Assembly (NCBI GenBank): GCA_945643635.1
Contig: CALZFC010000009.1
Location: 6,324,501 to 6,388,500, forward strand
Source: Allodiplogaster sudhausi
Lineage: Eukaryota > Nematoda > Chromadorea > Rhabditida > Diplogasteridae
DNA length: 64,000 nucleotides
Reading direction: 5' to 3'
The notes beneath the pieces were generated by a model. That model was not told the DNA's origin. It worked only from the letters and a program-made list of their open reading frames with translations, and searched no databases. Positions 48,743 through 60,362 of this stretch are shown one piece after another. Position numbers and translations under genes: made by a program. Numbering within the stretch: position 1 is the first letter of the stretch; each line of letters begins with the position of its first letter.

Positions 48743-48825
48743 GTCAGGGTGGCCGAGTGGTTAAGGCGTGTGACTTATGATCACATGGTGGAAACACCGC
48801 GTGGGTTCGATCCCCGCCTCTGGCA
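48743..48825 (+). tRNA. nev-tRNA-Ile(UAU), type A
   Basis: Consensus sequence; downstream GATATTTT. Confidence 0.85.
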
Positions 48826-48996
48826 GATATTTTGCAATTAATTTTGAACGATGTTTCGAAATTATGTTCTCAATTTTGCATTGAAGTGTGGAACAAATTG
48901 GTTGGGGTAAGAGAAAAAAGACCTTTTGGTGAGTGAATCCATCCCTAAATTAGAAGTCGGAAATTAAGGAGGATGTCAGGGTGGCCGAGTGGTTAA

Positions 48997-49444
48997 AGGA
49001 AGTATCCGACGAAAAAATAACTTCTTCTTTTATATTCCTATATGATCAAATCTGGCCTAAAAGATCGATTAGAAGTGATCCCGCTTTACGAAAGTCAGTA
49101 TTTGGCCAGAAATTTGCATTTGTTTTTTGGAATACGGTAGAAAACGTCTCTGTCGATGCACCCGGTGTATGCTCAAATCCAAGCAAGGAGTGCCAACGGG
49201 TGGGAAGAAGAGGCAGTCTCTGACCGTCTTGCCCACTTAGCACCCCATTTTCACCAAGGGATGAGAGATACAGACGTTAGAGAAAAGCGAGACAATGAAA
49301 GAAGTCGAGAGAGGTTAGACACACATACGTTTCATATTTGAAATTTTGTAGCGGGCGCTCAAAACAGGCACATCCAGTTGGGAGTTTAGCACAGTTTGAA
49401 ACGTAATTTTATTAGATACGGTATTCTTTCGTCGGATACTTCCT
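48997..49444. mobile_element. 448-bp TTAA-flanked element, copy 2
   Basis: Same element in the same position of another type B unit (48975 to 49509), exactly 1646 bp from copy 1. I see only two base differences from copy 1 (in TTTAGCCAG/TTTGGCCAG and AAATAGGC/AAACAGGC). It arose by duplication of the array segment, not by a second insertion. Confidence 0.85.
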
Positions 49445-49658
49445 TTAAGGCTAGTGACCTATTATCACACTACGGAAACGCCTCGTTGGTTCGCTCCCCG
49501 ACTCTGGCAGAGCTTTTGCAATTAATTCTGAACGATGTTTCGAAATTAGGTTCTCAATTTTGCATTGAAGTGTGGAGCAAATTGGTTGGGGTAAGAGAAG
49601 AAAGACCTTTCGGTGAGTGAATCCATCCCTAAATTAGAAGTCGGAAATTAAGGAGGAT

Positions 49659-49741
49659 GTCAGGGTGGCCGAGTGGTTCAGGCGTGTGACTTATGATCAC
49701 ATGGTGGAAACACAGCGTGGGTTCGATCCCCGCCTCTGGCA
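49659..49741 (+). tRNA. nev-tRNA-Ile(UAU), type A variant
   Basis: Differs by A21C in the D-loop and C56A at the base of the variable arm. Confidence 0.65.
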
Positions 49742-49891
49742 GATATTTTGCAATTAATTCTGAACGATGTTTCGAAATTATCTTCTCAATTTTGCATTGA
49801 AGTGTGGAGGAAATTGGTTTAGGTAATAGAAAAAAAGATCTTTTGGTGAGTGAATCCATCCCTAAATTAGAAGTCGGAAATTTAGGTGGTT

Positions 49892-49974
49892 GTCAGGGTG
49901 GCCGGGTGGTTAAGGCGTGTGACTTATGATCATATGGTGGAAACACCGCGTGGGTTCGATCCCTGCCTCTGGCA
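49892..49974 (+). tRNA. Type A1 unit, TAT anticodon
   Basis: Representative of A1 (also 50356, 51284, 55202, 59352, 61208). Changes are A14G, a T in the anticodon-stem flank (CATATGG) and a G-U pair in the T stem (TCCCTGCC). The fold and both promoter boxes survive in the first three. Units 55202, 59352 and 61208 read TCTTTGCCTCTGTCA and lose T-stem and acceptor pairs. Confidence 0.6.
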
Positions 49975-50819
49975 GATCTTTTGCAATTAATTCTGAACGA
50001 TGTTTCGAAATTATGTTCTCAATTTTGCATTGAAGTGTGGAGCAAATTGGTTGGGGTAAGTGAAAAAAGACCTTTTGGTGAGTGAATCCATCTCTAAATT
50101 AGAAGTCGGAAATTAAGGAGGATGTCAGGGTGGCCGAGTGGTTAAGGCGTGTGACCTATTATAACACTACGGAAACGCCTCGTTGGTTCGCTCCCCGACT
50201 CTGGCAGAGCTTTTGCAATTAATTCTGAACGATGTTTCGAAATTATCTTCTCAATTTTGCATTGAAGTGTGGAGGAAATTGGTTGGGGTAATAGAAAAAA
50301 GATCTTTTGGTGAGTGAATCCATCCCTAAATTAGAAGTCGGAAATTTAGGTGGTTGTCAGGGTGGCCGGGTGGTTAAGGCGTGTGACTTATGATCATATG
50401 GTGGAAACACCGCGTGGGTTCGATCCCTGCCTCTGGCAGATCTTTTGCAATTAATTCTGAACGATGTTTCGAAATTATGTTCTCAATTTTGCATTGAAGT
50501 GTGGAGCAAATTGGTTGGGGTAAGTGAAAAAAGACCTTTTGGTGAGTGAATCCATCTCTAAATTAGAAGTCGGAAATTAAGGAGGATGTCAGGGTGGCCG
50601 AGTGGTTAAGGCGTGTGACCTATTATAACACTACGGAAACGCCTCGTTGGTTCGCTCCCCGACTCTGGCAGAGCTTTTGCAATTAATTCTGAACGATGTT
50701 TCGAAATTAGGTTCTCAATTTTGCATTGAAGTGTGGAGCAAATTGGTTGGGGTAAGAGAAAAAAGACCTTTCGGTGAGTGAATCCATCCCTAAATTAGAA
50801 GTCGGAAATTAAGGAGGAT

Positions 50820-50902
50820 GTCAGGGTGGCCGAGTGGTTAAGGCGTGTGACTTATGATCACATGGTGGAAACACCGCGTGGGTTCGATCCCCGCCTCTGG
50901 CA
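50820..50902 (+). tRNA. nev-tRNA-Ile(UAU), type A
   Basis: Consensus sequence; downstream GATGTTTT. Confidence 0.85.
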
Positions 50903-51747
50903 GATGTTTTGCAATTAATTTTGAACGATATTTCGAAATTATGTTCTCAATTTTGCATTGAAGTGTGGAGCAAATTGGTTGGGGTAAGAGAAAAAAGACC
51001 TTTTGGTGAGTGAATCCATCCCTAAATTAGAAGTCGGAAATTAAGGAGGATGTCAGCGTGGCCGAGTGGTTAAGGCTAGTGACCTATTATCACACTACGG
51101 AAACGCCTCGTTGGTTCGCTCCCCGACTCTGGCAGATATTTTGCAATTAATTCTGAACGATGTTTCGAAATTATCTTCTCAATTTTGCATTGAAGTGTGG
51201 AGGAAATTGGTTGGGGTAATAGAAAAAAGATCTTTTGGTGAGTGAATCCATCCCTAAATTAGAAGTCGGAAATTTAGGTGGTTGTCAGGGTGGCCGGGTG
51301 GTTAAGGCGTGTGACTTATGATCATATGGTGGAAACACCGCGTGGGTTCGATCCCTGCCTCTGGCAGATCTTTTGCAATTAATTCTGAACGATGTTTCGA
51401 AATTATGTTCTCAATTTTGCATTGAAGTGTGGAGCAAATTGGTTGGGGTAAGTGAAAAAAGACCTTTTGGTGAGTGAATCCATCTCTAAATTAGAAGTCG
51501 GAAATTAAGGAGGATGTCAGGGTGGCCGAGTGGTTAAGGCGTGTGACCTATTATAACACTACGGAAACGCCTCGTTGGTTCGCTCCCCGACTCTGGCAGA
51601 GCTTTTGCAATTAATTCTGAACGATGTTTCGAAATTAGGTTCTCAATTTTGCATTGAAGTGTGGAGCAAATTGGTTGGGGTAAGAGAAAAAAGACCTTTC
51701 GGTGAGTGAATCCATCCCTAAATTAGAAGTCGGAAATTAAGGAGGAT

Positions 51748-51830
51748 GTCAGGGTGGCCGAGTGGTTAAGGCGTGTGACTTATGATCACATGGTGGAAAC
51801 ACCGCGTGGGTTCGATCCCCGCCTCTGGCA
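51748..51830 (+). tRNA. nev-tRNA-Ile(UAU), type A
   Basis: Consensus sequence; copy of the unit at 50820, 928 bp on. Confidence 0.85.
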
Positions 51831-52211
51831 GATGTTTTGCAATTAATTTTGAACGATATTTCGAAATTATGTTCTCAATTTTGCATTGAAGTGTGGAGAA
51901 AATTGGTTGGGGTAAGAGAAAAAAGACCTTTTGGTGAGTGAATCCATCCCTAAATTAGAAGTCGGAAATTAAGGAGGATGTCAGCGTGGCCGAGTGGTTA
52001 AGGCTAGTGACCTATTATCACACTACGGAAACGCCTCGTTGGTTCGCTCCCCGACTCTGTCAGAGCTTTTGCAATTAATTCTGAACGATGTTTCGAAATT
52101 AGGTTCTCAATTTTGCATTGAAGTGTGGAGCAAATTGATTGGGGTAAGAGAAAAAAGACCATTTGGTGAGTGAATCCATCCCTAAATTAGAAGTCAGAAG
52201 TTTAGAAGGAT

Positions 52212-52294
52212 GTCAGGGTGGCCGAGTGGTTAAGGCGTGTGACTTATGATCACATGGCGGAAGCACCGCGTGGGTTCGATCCCCGCCTCTGGCA
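52212..52294 (+). tRNA. Type A2 unit, TAT anticodon
   Basis: Representative of A2 (also 53591, 56130, 57973, 60744, 62136, 63296). The variable arm reads GGCG-GAAG-CACC, leaving one mismatch; the rest equals type A. It is always preceded by the variant spacer AGTCAGAAGTTNAGAAGGAT. Plausibly a working gene. Confidence 0.7.
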
Positions 52295-52443
52295 GATCTT
52301 TTGCAACTAATTCTGAACGATGTTTCGAAATTATGTTCTCAATTTTGCATTGAAGTGTGGAGCAAATTGGTTAGGGTAAGAGAAAAAAGACCTTTTGGTG
52401 AGTGAATCTATCCCTAAATTAGAAGTCGGAAATTTAGGAGGTT

Positions 52444-52526
52444 GTCAGGGTGGCCGGGTGGTTATGGCGTGTGACTTATGATCACATGGTGGAAAAACCG
52501 CGTGGGTTCGCTCCCCGACTCTGGCA
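52444..52526 (+). pseudogene. Type D unit: mosaic degenerate tRNA
   Basis: Representative of ten type D units (also 53823, 56362, 58205, 60512, 60976, 61904, 62368, 63064, 63528). The 5' part is type A-like with an intact anticodon arm (CTTATGA loop), the D-arm is CCGGGTGGTTATGGC, and the 3' part is type B (loop TTCGCTC, 3' stem CCCGA). It looks like a recombinant of A1 and B. Units from 60512 on also have GTTACC, which weakens the D-stem. Confidence 0.7.
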
Positions 52527-53126
52527 GAGCTTTTGCAATTAATTCTGAACGATGTTTCGAAATTAGGTTCTCAATTTTGCATTGAAGTGTGGAGCAAATT
52601 GGTTGGGGTAAGAGAAAAAAGACCATTTGGTGAGTGAATCCATCCCTAAATTAGAAGTCAGAAGTTTAGGAGGATGTCAAGGTGGCCGAGTGGTTAAGGC
52701 GTGTGACTTATGATCACATGGTGGGTTCGATCCCCGCCTCTGGCAGATATTTTGCAATTAATTCTGAACGATGTTTCGAAATTATGTTCTCAATTTTGCA
52801 TTGAAGTGTGGAGCAAATTGGTTGGGGTAAGAGAAAAAAGACCTTTTGGTGAGTGAATCCATCCCTAAATTAGAAGTCGGAAATTAAGGAGGATGTCATT
52901 GTGGCCGAGTGGTTAAGGCTAGTGACCTATTATCACACTACGGAAACGCCTCGTTGGTTCGCTCCCCGACTCTGGCAGAGCTTTTGCAATTAATTCTGAA
53001 CGATGTTTCGAAATTAGGTTCTCAATTTTGCATTGAAGTGTGGAGCAAATTGGTTGGGGTAAGAGAAAAAAGACCTTTCGGTGAGTGAATCCATCAATAA
53101 ATTAGAAGTCGGAAATTAAGGAGGAT

Positions 53127-53209
53127 GTTAGGGTGGCCGAGTGGTTAAGGCGTGTGACTTATGATCACATGGTGGAAACACCGCGTGGGTTCGATCCCCG
53201 CCTCTGGCA
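53127..53209 (+). tRNA. nev-tRNA-Ile(UAU), type A variant
   Basis: Differs by C3T, turning one acceptor C-G pair into a wobble pair. Confidence 0.75.
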
Positions 53210-54505
53210 GATGTTTTGCAATTAATTTTGAACGATATTTCGAAATTATGTTCTCAATTTTGCATTGAAGTGTGGAGCAAATTGGTTGGGGTAAGAGAAA
53301 AAAGACCTTTTGGTGAGTGAATCCATCCCTAAATTAGAAGTCGGAAATTAAGGAGGATGTCAGCGTGGCCGAGTGGTTAAGGCTAGTGACCTATTATCAC
53401 ACTACGGAAACGCCTCGTTGGTTCGCTCCCCGACTCTGGCAGAGCTTTTGCAATTAATTCTGAACGATGTTTCGAAATTAGGTTCTCAATTTTGCATTGA
53501 AGTGTGGAGCAAATTGATTGGGGTAAGAGAAAAAAGACCATTTGGTGAGTGAATCCATCCCTAAATTAGAAGTCAGAAGTTTAGAAGGATGTCAGGGTGG
53601 CCGAGTGGTTAAGGCGTGTGACTTATGATCACATGGCGGAAGCACCGCGTGGGTTCGATCCCCGCCTCTGGCAGATCTTTTGCAACTAATTCTGAACGAT
53701 GTTTCGAAATTATGTTCTCAATTTTGCATTGAAGTGTGGAGCAAATTGGTTAGGGTAAGAGAAAAAAGACCTTTTGGTGAGTGAATCCATCCCTAAATTA
53801 GAAGTCGGAAATTTAGGAGGTTGTCAGGGTGGCCGGGTGGTTATGGCGTGTGACTTATGATCACATGGTGGAAAAACCGCGTGGGTTCGCTCCCCGACTC
53901 TGGCAGAGCTTTTGCAATTAATTCTGAACGATGTTTCGAAATTAGGTTCTCAATTTTGCATTGAAGTTTGGAGCAAATTGGTTGGGGTAAGAGAAAAAAG
54001 ACCATTTGGTGAGTGAATCCATCCCTAAATTAGAAGTCAGAAGTTTAGGAGGATGTCAAGGTGGCCGAGTGGTTAAGGCGTGTGACTTATGATCACATGG
54101 TGGGTTCGATCCCCGCCTCTGGCAGATATTTTGCAATTAATTCTGAACGATGTTTCGAAATTATGTTCTCAATTTTGCATTGAAGTGTGGAGCAAATTGG
54201 TTGGGGTAAGAGAAAAAAGACCTTTTGGTGAGTGAATCCATCCCTAAATTAGAAGTCGGAAATTAAGGAGGATGTCATTGTGGCCGAGTGGTTAAGGCTA
54301 GTGACCTATTATCACACTACGGAAACGCCTCGTTGGTTCGCTCCCCGACTCTGGCAGAGCTTTTGCAATTAATTCTGAACGATGTTTCGAAATTAGGTTC
54401 TCAATTTTGCATTGAAGTGTGGAGCAAATTGGTTGGGGTAAGAGAAAAAAGACCTTTCGGTGAGTGAATCCATCAATAAATTAGAAGTCGGAAATTAAGG
54501 AGGAT

Positions 54506-54588
54506 GTTAGGGTGGCCGAGTGGTTCAGGCGGGTGACTTATGATCACATGGTGGAAACACCGCGTGGGTTCGATCCCCGCCTCTGGCA
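54506..54588 (+). tRNA. nev-tRNA-Ile(UAU), type A variant, weakened
   Basis: Carries C3T, A21C and T27G (top anticodon-stem pair lost). The downstream TTTT is changed to TTAT, so the Pol III terminator is damaged. Confidence 0.5.
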
Positions 54589-54969
54589 GATATTATGCAA
54601 TTAATTTTGAACGATGTTTCGAAATTATGTTCTCAATTTTGCATTGAAGTGTGGAACAAATTGGTTGGGGTAAGAGAAAAAAGACCTTTTGGTGAGTGAA
54701 TCCATCCCTAAATTAGAAGTCGGAAATTAAGGAGGATGTCAGGGTGGCCGAGTGGTTAAGGCTAGTGACCTATTATCACACTACGGAAACGCCTCGTTGG
54801 TTCGCTCCCCGACTCTGGCAGAGCTTTTGCAATTAATTCTGAACGATGTTTCGAAATTAGGTTCTCAATTTTGCATTGAAGTGTGGAGCAAATTGGTTGG
54901 GGTAAGAGAAAAAAGACCTTTCGGTGAGTGAATCCATCCCTAAATTAGAAGTCGGAAATTAAGGAGGAT

Positions 54970-55052
54970 GTCAGGGTGGCCGTGTGGTTCAGGCGTGTCA
55001 CTTATGATCACATGGTGGAAACACCGCGTGGGTTCGATCCCCGCCTCTGGCA
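54970..55052 (+). tRNA. nev-tRNA-Ile(UAU), type A variant, weakened
   Basis: Carries A14T and A21C, two normally invariant D-loop positions, and G30C, which creates a mismatch in the anticodon stem. Confidence 0.45.
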
Positions 55053-55433
55053 GATATTTTGCAATTAATTCTGAACGATGTTTCGAAATTATGTTCTCAA
55101 TTTTGCATTGAAGTGTGGAGCAAATTGGTTGGGGTAAGAGAAAAAAGACCTTTTGGTGAGTGAATCCATCCCTAAATTAGAAGTCGGAAATTTAGGAGGT
55201 TGTCAGGGTGGCCGGGTGGTTAAGGCGTGTGACTTATGATCATATGGTAGAAACACCGCGTGGGTTCGATCTTTGCCTCTGTCAGATCTTTTGCAATTAA
55301 TTCTGAACGATGTTTCGAAATTATGTTCTCAATTTTGCATTGAAGTGTGGAGCAAATTGGTTGGGGTAAGAGAAAAAAGACCTTTTGGTGAGTGAATCCA
55401 TCTCTAAATTAGAAGTCGGAAATTAAGGAGGAT

Positions 55434-55516
55434 GTCAGGGTGGCCGAGTGGTTAAGGCTAGTGACTTATGATCACATGGTGGAAACGCCTCGTTGGTTCG
55501 CTCCCCGACTCTGGCA
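55434..55516 (+). pseudogene. A/B hybrid unit
   Basis: D-arm ends GGCTAGTG as in B, the anticodon loop is CTTATGA as in A, GGTGGAAACGCC joins both variable-arm kinds, and the T arm is B-type. A single crossover or conversion patch inside the tRNA would explain it. Confidence 0.75.
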
Positions 55517-55665
55517 GAGCTTTTGCAATTAATTCTGAAAGATGTTTCGAAATTAGGTTCTCAATTTTGCATTGAAGTGTGGAGCAAATTGGTTGGGGTA
55601 AGAGAAAAAGACCTTTCGGTGAGTGAATCAATACCCTAAATTAGAAGTCGGAAATTAAGGAGGAT

Positions 55666-55748
55666 GTCAGGGTGGCCGAGTGGTTAAGGCGTGTGACTTA
55701 TGATCACATGGTGGAAACACCGCGTGGGTTCGATCCCCGCCTCTGGCA
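55666..55748 (+). tRNA. nev-tRNA-Ile(UAU), type A
   Basis: Consensus sequence; downstream GATGTTTT. Confidence 0.85.
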
Positions 55749-57044
55749 GATGTTTTGCAATTAATTTTGAACGATGTTTCGAAATTATGTTCTCAATTTT
55801 GCATTGAAGTGTGGAGCAAATTGGTTGGGGTAAGAGAAAAAAGACCTTTTGGTGAGTGAATCCATCCCTAAATTAGAAGTCGGAAATTAAGGAGGATGTC
55901 ATTGTGGCCGAGTGGTTAAAGCTAGTGACCTATTATCACACTACGGAAACGCCTCGTTGGTTCGCTCCCCGACTCTGGCAGAGCTTTTGCAATTAATTCT
56001 GAACGATGTTTCGAAATTAGGTTCTCAATTTTGCATTGAAGTGTGGAGCAAATTGATTGGGGTAAGAGAAAAAAGACCATTTGGTGAGTGAATCCATCCC
56101 TAAATTAGAAGTCAGAAGTTCAGAAGGATGTCAGGGTGGCCGAGTGGTTAAGGCGTGTGACTTATGATCACATGGCGGAAGCACCGCGTGGGTTCGATCC
56201 CCGCCTCTGGCAGATCTTTTGCAACTAATTCTGAACGATGTTTCGAAATTATGTTCTCAATTTTGCATTGAAGTGTGGAGCAAATTGGTTAGGGTAAGAG
56301 AAAAAAGACCTTTTGGTGAGTGAATCCATCCCTAAATTAGAAGTCGGAAATTTAGGAGGTTGTCAGGGTGGCCGGGTGGTTATGGCGTGTGACTTATGAT
56401 CACACGGTGGAAAAACCGCGTGGGTTCGCTCCCCGACTCTGGCAGAGCTTTTGCAATTAATTCTGAACGATGTTTCAAAATTAGGTTCTCAATTTTGCAT
56501 TGAAGTGTGGAGCAAATTGGTTGGGGTAAGAGAAAAAAGACCATTTGGTGAGTGAATCCATCCCTAAATTAGAAGTCAGAAGTTTAGGAGGATGTCAAGG
56601 TGGCCGAGTGGTTAAGGCGTGTGACTTATGATCACATGGTGGGTTCGATCCCCGCCTCTGGCAGATATTTTGCAATTAATTCTGAACGATGTTTCGAAAT
56701 TATGTTCTCAATTTTGCATTGAAGTGTGGAGCAAATTGGTTGGGGTAAGAGAAAAAAGACCTTTTGGTGAGTGAATCCATCCCTAAATTAGAAGTCGGAA
56801 ATTAAGGAGGATGTCATTGTGGCCGAGTGGTTAAGGCTAGTGACCTATTATCACACTACGGAAACGCCTCGTTGGTTCGCTCCCCGACTCTGGCAGAGCT
56901 TTTGCAATTAATTCTGAACGATGTTTCGAAATTAGGTTCTCAATTTTGCATTGAAGTGTGGAGCAAATTGGTTGGGGTAAGAGAAAAAAGACCTTTCGGT
57001 GAGTGAATCCATCAATAAATTAGAAGTCGGAAATTAAGGAGGAT

Positions 57045-57127
57045 GTCAGGGTGGCCGAGTGGTTCAGGCGTGTGACTTATGATCACATGGTGGAAACACC
57101 GCGTGGGTTCGATCCCCGCCTCTGGCA
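57045..57127 (+). tRNA. nev-tRNA-Ile(UAU), type A variant
   Basis: Differs by A21C only. Confidence 0.72.
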
Positions 57128-57508
57128 GATATTTTGCAATTAATTTTGAACGATGTTTCGAAATTATGTTCTCAATTTTGCATTGAAGTGTGGAACAAAT
57201 TGGTTGGGGTAAGAGAAAAAAGACCTTTTGGTGAGTGAATCCATCCCTAAATTAGAAGTCGGAAATTAAGGAGGATGTCAGGGTGGCCGAGTGGTTAAGG
57301 CTAGTGACCTATTATCACACTACGGAAACGCCTCGTTGGTTCGCTCCCCGACTCTGGCAGAGCTTTTGCAATTAATTCTGAACGATGTTTCGAAATTAGG
57401 TTCTCAATTTTGCATTGAAGTGTGGAGCAAATTGGTTGGGGTAAGAGAAAAAAGACCTTTCGGTGAGTGAATCCATCCCTAAATTAGAAGTCGGAAATTA
57501 AGGAGGAT

Positions 57509-57591
57509 GTCAGGGTGGCCGTGTGGTTCAGGCGTGTGACTTATGATCACATGGTGGAAACACCGCGTGGGTTCGATCCCCGCCTCTGGTA
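57509..57591 (+). tRNA. nev-tRNA-Ile(UAU), type A variant
   Basis: Carries A14T, A21C and C82T (terminal acceptor pair becomes G-U). Confidence 0.55.
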
Positions 57592-59119
57592 GATATTTTG
57601 CAATTAATTCTGAACGATGTTTCGAAATTATCTTCTCAATTTTGCATTGAAGTGTGGAGCAAATTGGTTGGGGTAAGAGAAAAAAGACCTTTTGGTGAGT
57701 GAATCCATCCCTAAATTAGAAGTCGGAAATTAAGGAGGATGTCATTGTGGCCGAGTGGTTAAAGCTAGTGACCTATTAACACACTACGGAAACGCCTCGT
57801 TGGTTCGCTCCCCGACTCTGGCAGAGCTTTTGCAATTAATTCTGAACGATGTTTCGAAATTAGGTTCTCAATTTTGCATTGAAGTGTGGAGCAAATTGAT
57901 TGGGGTAAGAGAAAAAAGACCATTTGGTGAGTGAATCCATCCCTAAATTAGAAGTCAGAAGTTTAGAAGGATGTCAGGGTGGCCGAGTGGTTAAGGCGTG
58001 TGACTTATGATCACATGGCGGAAGCACCGCGTGGGTTCGATCCCCGCCTCTGGCAGATCTTTTGCAACTAATTCTGAACGATGTTTCGAAATTATGTTCT
58101 CAATTTTGCATTGAAGTGTGGAGCAAATTGGTTAGGGTAAGAGAAAAAAGACCTTTTGGTGAGTGAATCCATCCCTAAATTAGAAGTCGGAAATTTAGGA
58201 GGTTGTCAGGGTGGCCGGGTGGTTATGGCGTGTGACTTATGATCACGTGGTGGAAAAACCGCGAGGGTTCGCTCCCCGACTCTGGCAGAGCTTTTGCAAT
58301 TAATTCTGAACGATGTTTCAAAATTAGGTTCTCAATTTTGCATTGAAGTGTGGAGCAAATTGGTTGGGGTAAGAGAAAAAAGACCATTTGGTGAGTGAAT
58401 CCATCCCTAAATTAGAAGTCAGAAGTTTAGGAGGATGTCAAGGTGGCCGAGTGGTTAAGGCGTGTGACTTATGATCACATGGTGGGTTCGATCCCCGCCT
58501 CTGGCAGATATTTTGCAATTAATTCTGAACGATGTTTCGAAATTATGTTCTCAATTTTGCATTGAAGTGTGGAGCAAATTGGTTGGGGTAAGAGAAAAAA
58601 GACCTTTTGGTGAGTGAATCCATCCCTAAATTAGAAGTCGGAAATTAAGGAGGATGTCATTGTGGCCGAGTGGTTAAGGCTAGTGACCTATTATCACACT
58701 ACGGAAACGCCTCGTTGGTTCGCTCCCCGACTCTGGCAGAGCTTTTGCAATTAATTCTGAACGATGTTTCGAAATTAGGTTCTCAATTTTGCATTGAAGT
58801 GTGGAGCAAATTGGTTGGGGTAAGAGAAAAAAGACCTTTCGGTGAGTGAATCCATCCCTAAATTAGAAGTCGGAAATTAAGGAGGATGTCAGGGTGGCCG
58901 AGTGGTTAAGGCTAGTGACCTATTATCACACTACGGAAACGCCTCGTTGGTTCGCTCCCCGACTCTGGCAGAGCTTTTGCAATTAATTCTGAACGATGTT
59001 TCGAAATTAGGTTCTCAATTTTGCATTGAAGTGTGGAGCAAATTGGTTGGGGTAAGAGAAAAAAGACCTTTCGGTGAGTGAATCCATCCCTAAATTAGAA
59101 GTCGGAAATTAAGGAGGAT

Positions 59120-59202
59120 GTCAGGGTGGCCGTGTGGTTCAGGCGTGTGACTTATGATCACATGGTGGAAACACCGCGTGGGTTCGATCCCCGCCTCTGG
59201 CA
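59120..59202 (+). tRNA. nev-tRNA-Ile(UAU), type A variant
   Basis: Carries A14T and A21C, with all stems intact. Confidence 0.6.
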
Positions 59203-59583
59203 GATATTTTGCAATTAATTCTGAACGATGTTTCGAAATTATCTTCTCAATTTTGCATTGAAGTGTGGAGCAAATTGGTTGGGGTAATAGAAAAAAGATC
59301 TTTTGGTGAGTGAATCCATCCCTAAATTAGAAGTCGGAAATTTAGGAGGTTGTCAGGGTGGCCGGGTGGTTAAGGCGTGTGACTTATGATCATATGGTAG
59401 AAACACCGCGTGGGTTCGATCTTTGCCTCTGTCAGATCTTTTGCAATTAATTCTGAACGATGTTTCGAAATTATGTTCTCAATTTTGCATTGAAGTGTGG
59501 AGCAAATTGGTTGGGGTAAGAGAAAAAAGACCTTTTGGTGAGTGAATCCATCTCTAAATTAGAAGTCGGAAATTAAGGAGGAT

Positions 59584-59666
59584 GTCAGGGTGGCCGAGTG
59601 GTTAAGGCGTGTGACTTATGATCACATGGTGGAAACACCGCGTGGGTTCGATCCCCGCCTCTGGCA
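59584..59666 (+). tRNA. nev-tRNA-Ile(UAU), type A
   Basis: Consensus sequence; first of two consecutive consensus units. Confidence 0.85.
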
Positions 59667-59815
59667 GATGTTTTGCAATTAATTTTGAACGATGTTTCGA
59701 AATTATGTTCTCAATTTTGCATTGAAGTGTGGAGCAAATTGGTTGGGGTAAGAGAAAAAAGACCTTTTGGTGAGTGAATCCATCCCTAAATTAGAAGTCG
59801 GAAATTAAGGAGGAT

Positions 59816-59898
59816 GTCAGGGTGGCCGAGTGGTTAAGGCGTGTGACTTATGATCACATGGTGGAAACACCGCGTGGGTTCGATCCCCGCCTCTGGCA
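59816..59898 (+). tRNA. nev-tRNA-Ile(UAU), type A
   Basis: Consensus sequence; second of two consecutive consensus units 232 bp apart. Confidence 0.85.
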
Positions 59899-60279
59899 GA
59901 TGTTTTGCAATTAATTTTGAACGATGTTTCGAAATTATGTTCTCAATTTTGCATTGAAGTGTGGAGCAAATTGGTTGGGGTAAGAGAAAAAAGACCTTTT
60001 GGTGAGTGAATCCATCCCTAAATTAGAAGTCGGAAATTAAGGAGGATGTCATTGTGGCCGAGTGGTTAAAGCTAGTGACCTATTATCACACTACGGAAAC
60101 GCCTCGTTGGTTCGCTCCCCGACTCTGGCAGAGCTTTTGCAATTAATTCTGAACGATGTTTCGAAATTAGGTTCTCAATTTTGCATTGAAGTGTGGAGCA
60201 AATTGATTGGGGTAAGAGAAAAAAGACCATTTGGTGAGTGAATCCATCCCTAAATTAGAAGTCAGAAGTTTAGAAGGAT

Positions 60280-60362
60280 GTCAGGGTGGCCGAGTGGTTA
60301 AGGCGTGTGACTTATGATCACATGGTGGAAACACCGCGTGGGTTCGATCCCCGCCTCTGGCA
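60280..60362 (+). tRNA. nev-tRNA-Ile(UAU), type A
   Basis: Consensus tRNA placed behind a spacer of the A2 kind (AAGTCAGAAGTTTAGAAGGAT), a sign of exchange between unit types. Confidence 0.85.

Larger units (their letters stand above)
47097..49658 (+). repeat. Array block 2: 1646-bp duplication carrying the TTAA element
   Basis: Unit starts and types: 47097 A, 47329 B (split by the element), 48014 A, 48279 B, 48511 A, 48743 A, 48975 B (split by the element). The segment from 47329 recurs at 48975, 1646 bp on, including the insertion. Confidence 0.92.
49659..52211 (+). repeat. Array block 3: alternating A/A1 and B units
   Basis: Unit starts and types: 49659 A, 49892 A1, 50124 B, 50356 A1, 50588 B, 50820 A, 51052 B, 51284 A1, 51516 B, 51748 A, 51980 B. 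The four-unit group from 50356 recurs at 51284 (928 bp, four times 232). Confidence 0.92.
52212..54969 (+). repeat. Array block 4: 1379-bp higher-order repeat
   Basis: Unit starts and types: 52212 A2, 52444 D, 52676 C, 52895 B, 53127 A, 53359 B, then 53591 A2, 53823 D, 54055 C, 54274 B, 54506 A, 54738 B. The six-unit order A2-D-C-B-A-B repeats with exact 1379-bp spacing. Confidence 0.92.
54970..58887 (+). repeat. Array block 5
   Basis: Unit starts and types: 54970 A, 55202 A1, 55434 A/B hybrid, 55666 A, 55898 B, 56130 A2, 56362 D, 56594 C, 56813 B, 57045 A, 57277 B, 57509 A, 57741 B, 57973 A2, 58205 D, 58437 C, 58656 B. The A2-D-C-B order of block 4 is seen twice more. The pair 54738-55202 recurs at 58888-59352, 4150 bp on. 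Confidence 0.9.

Noticed and set aside
44738..49859. Open frames of 60-80 codons within the array, some repeated identically
   Set aside because: They run through tRNA bodies and spacers and recur only because of the higher-order repeats; no protein features.
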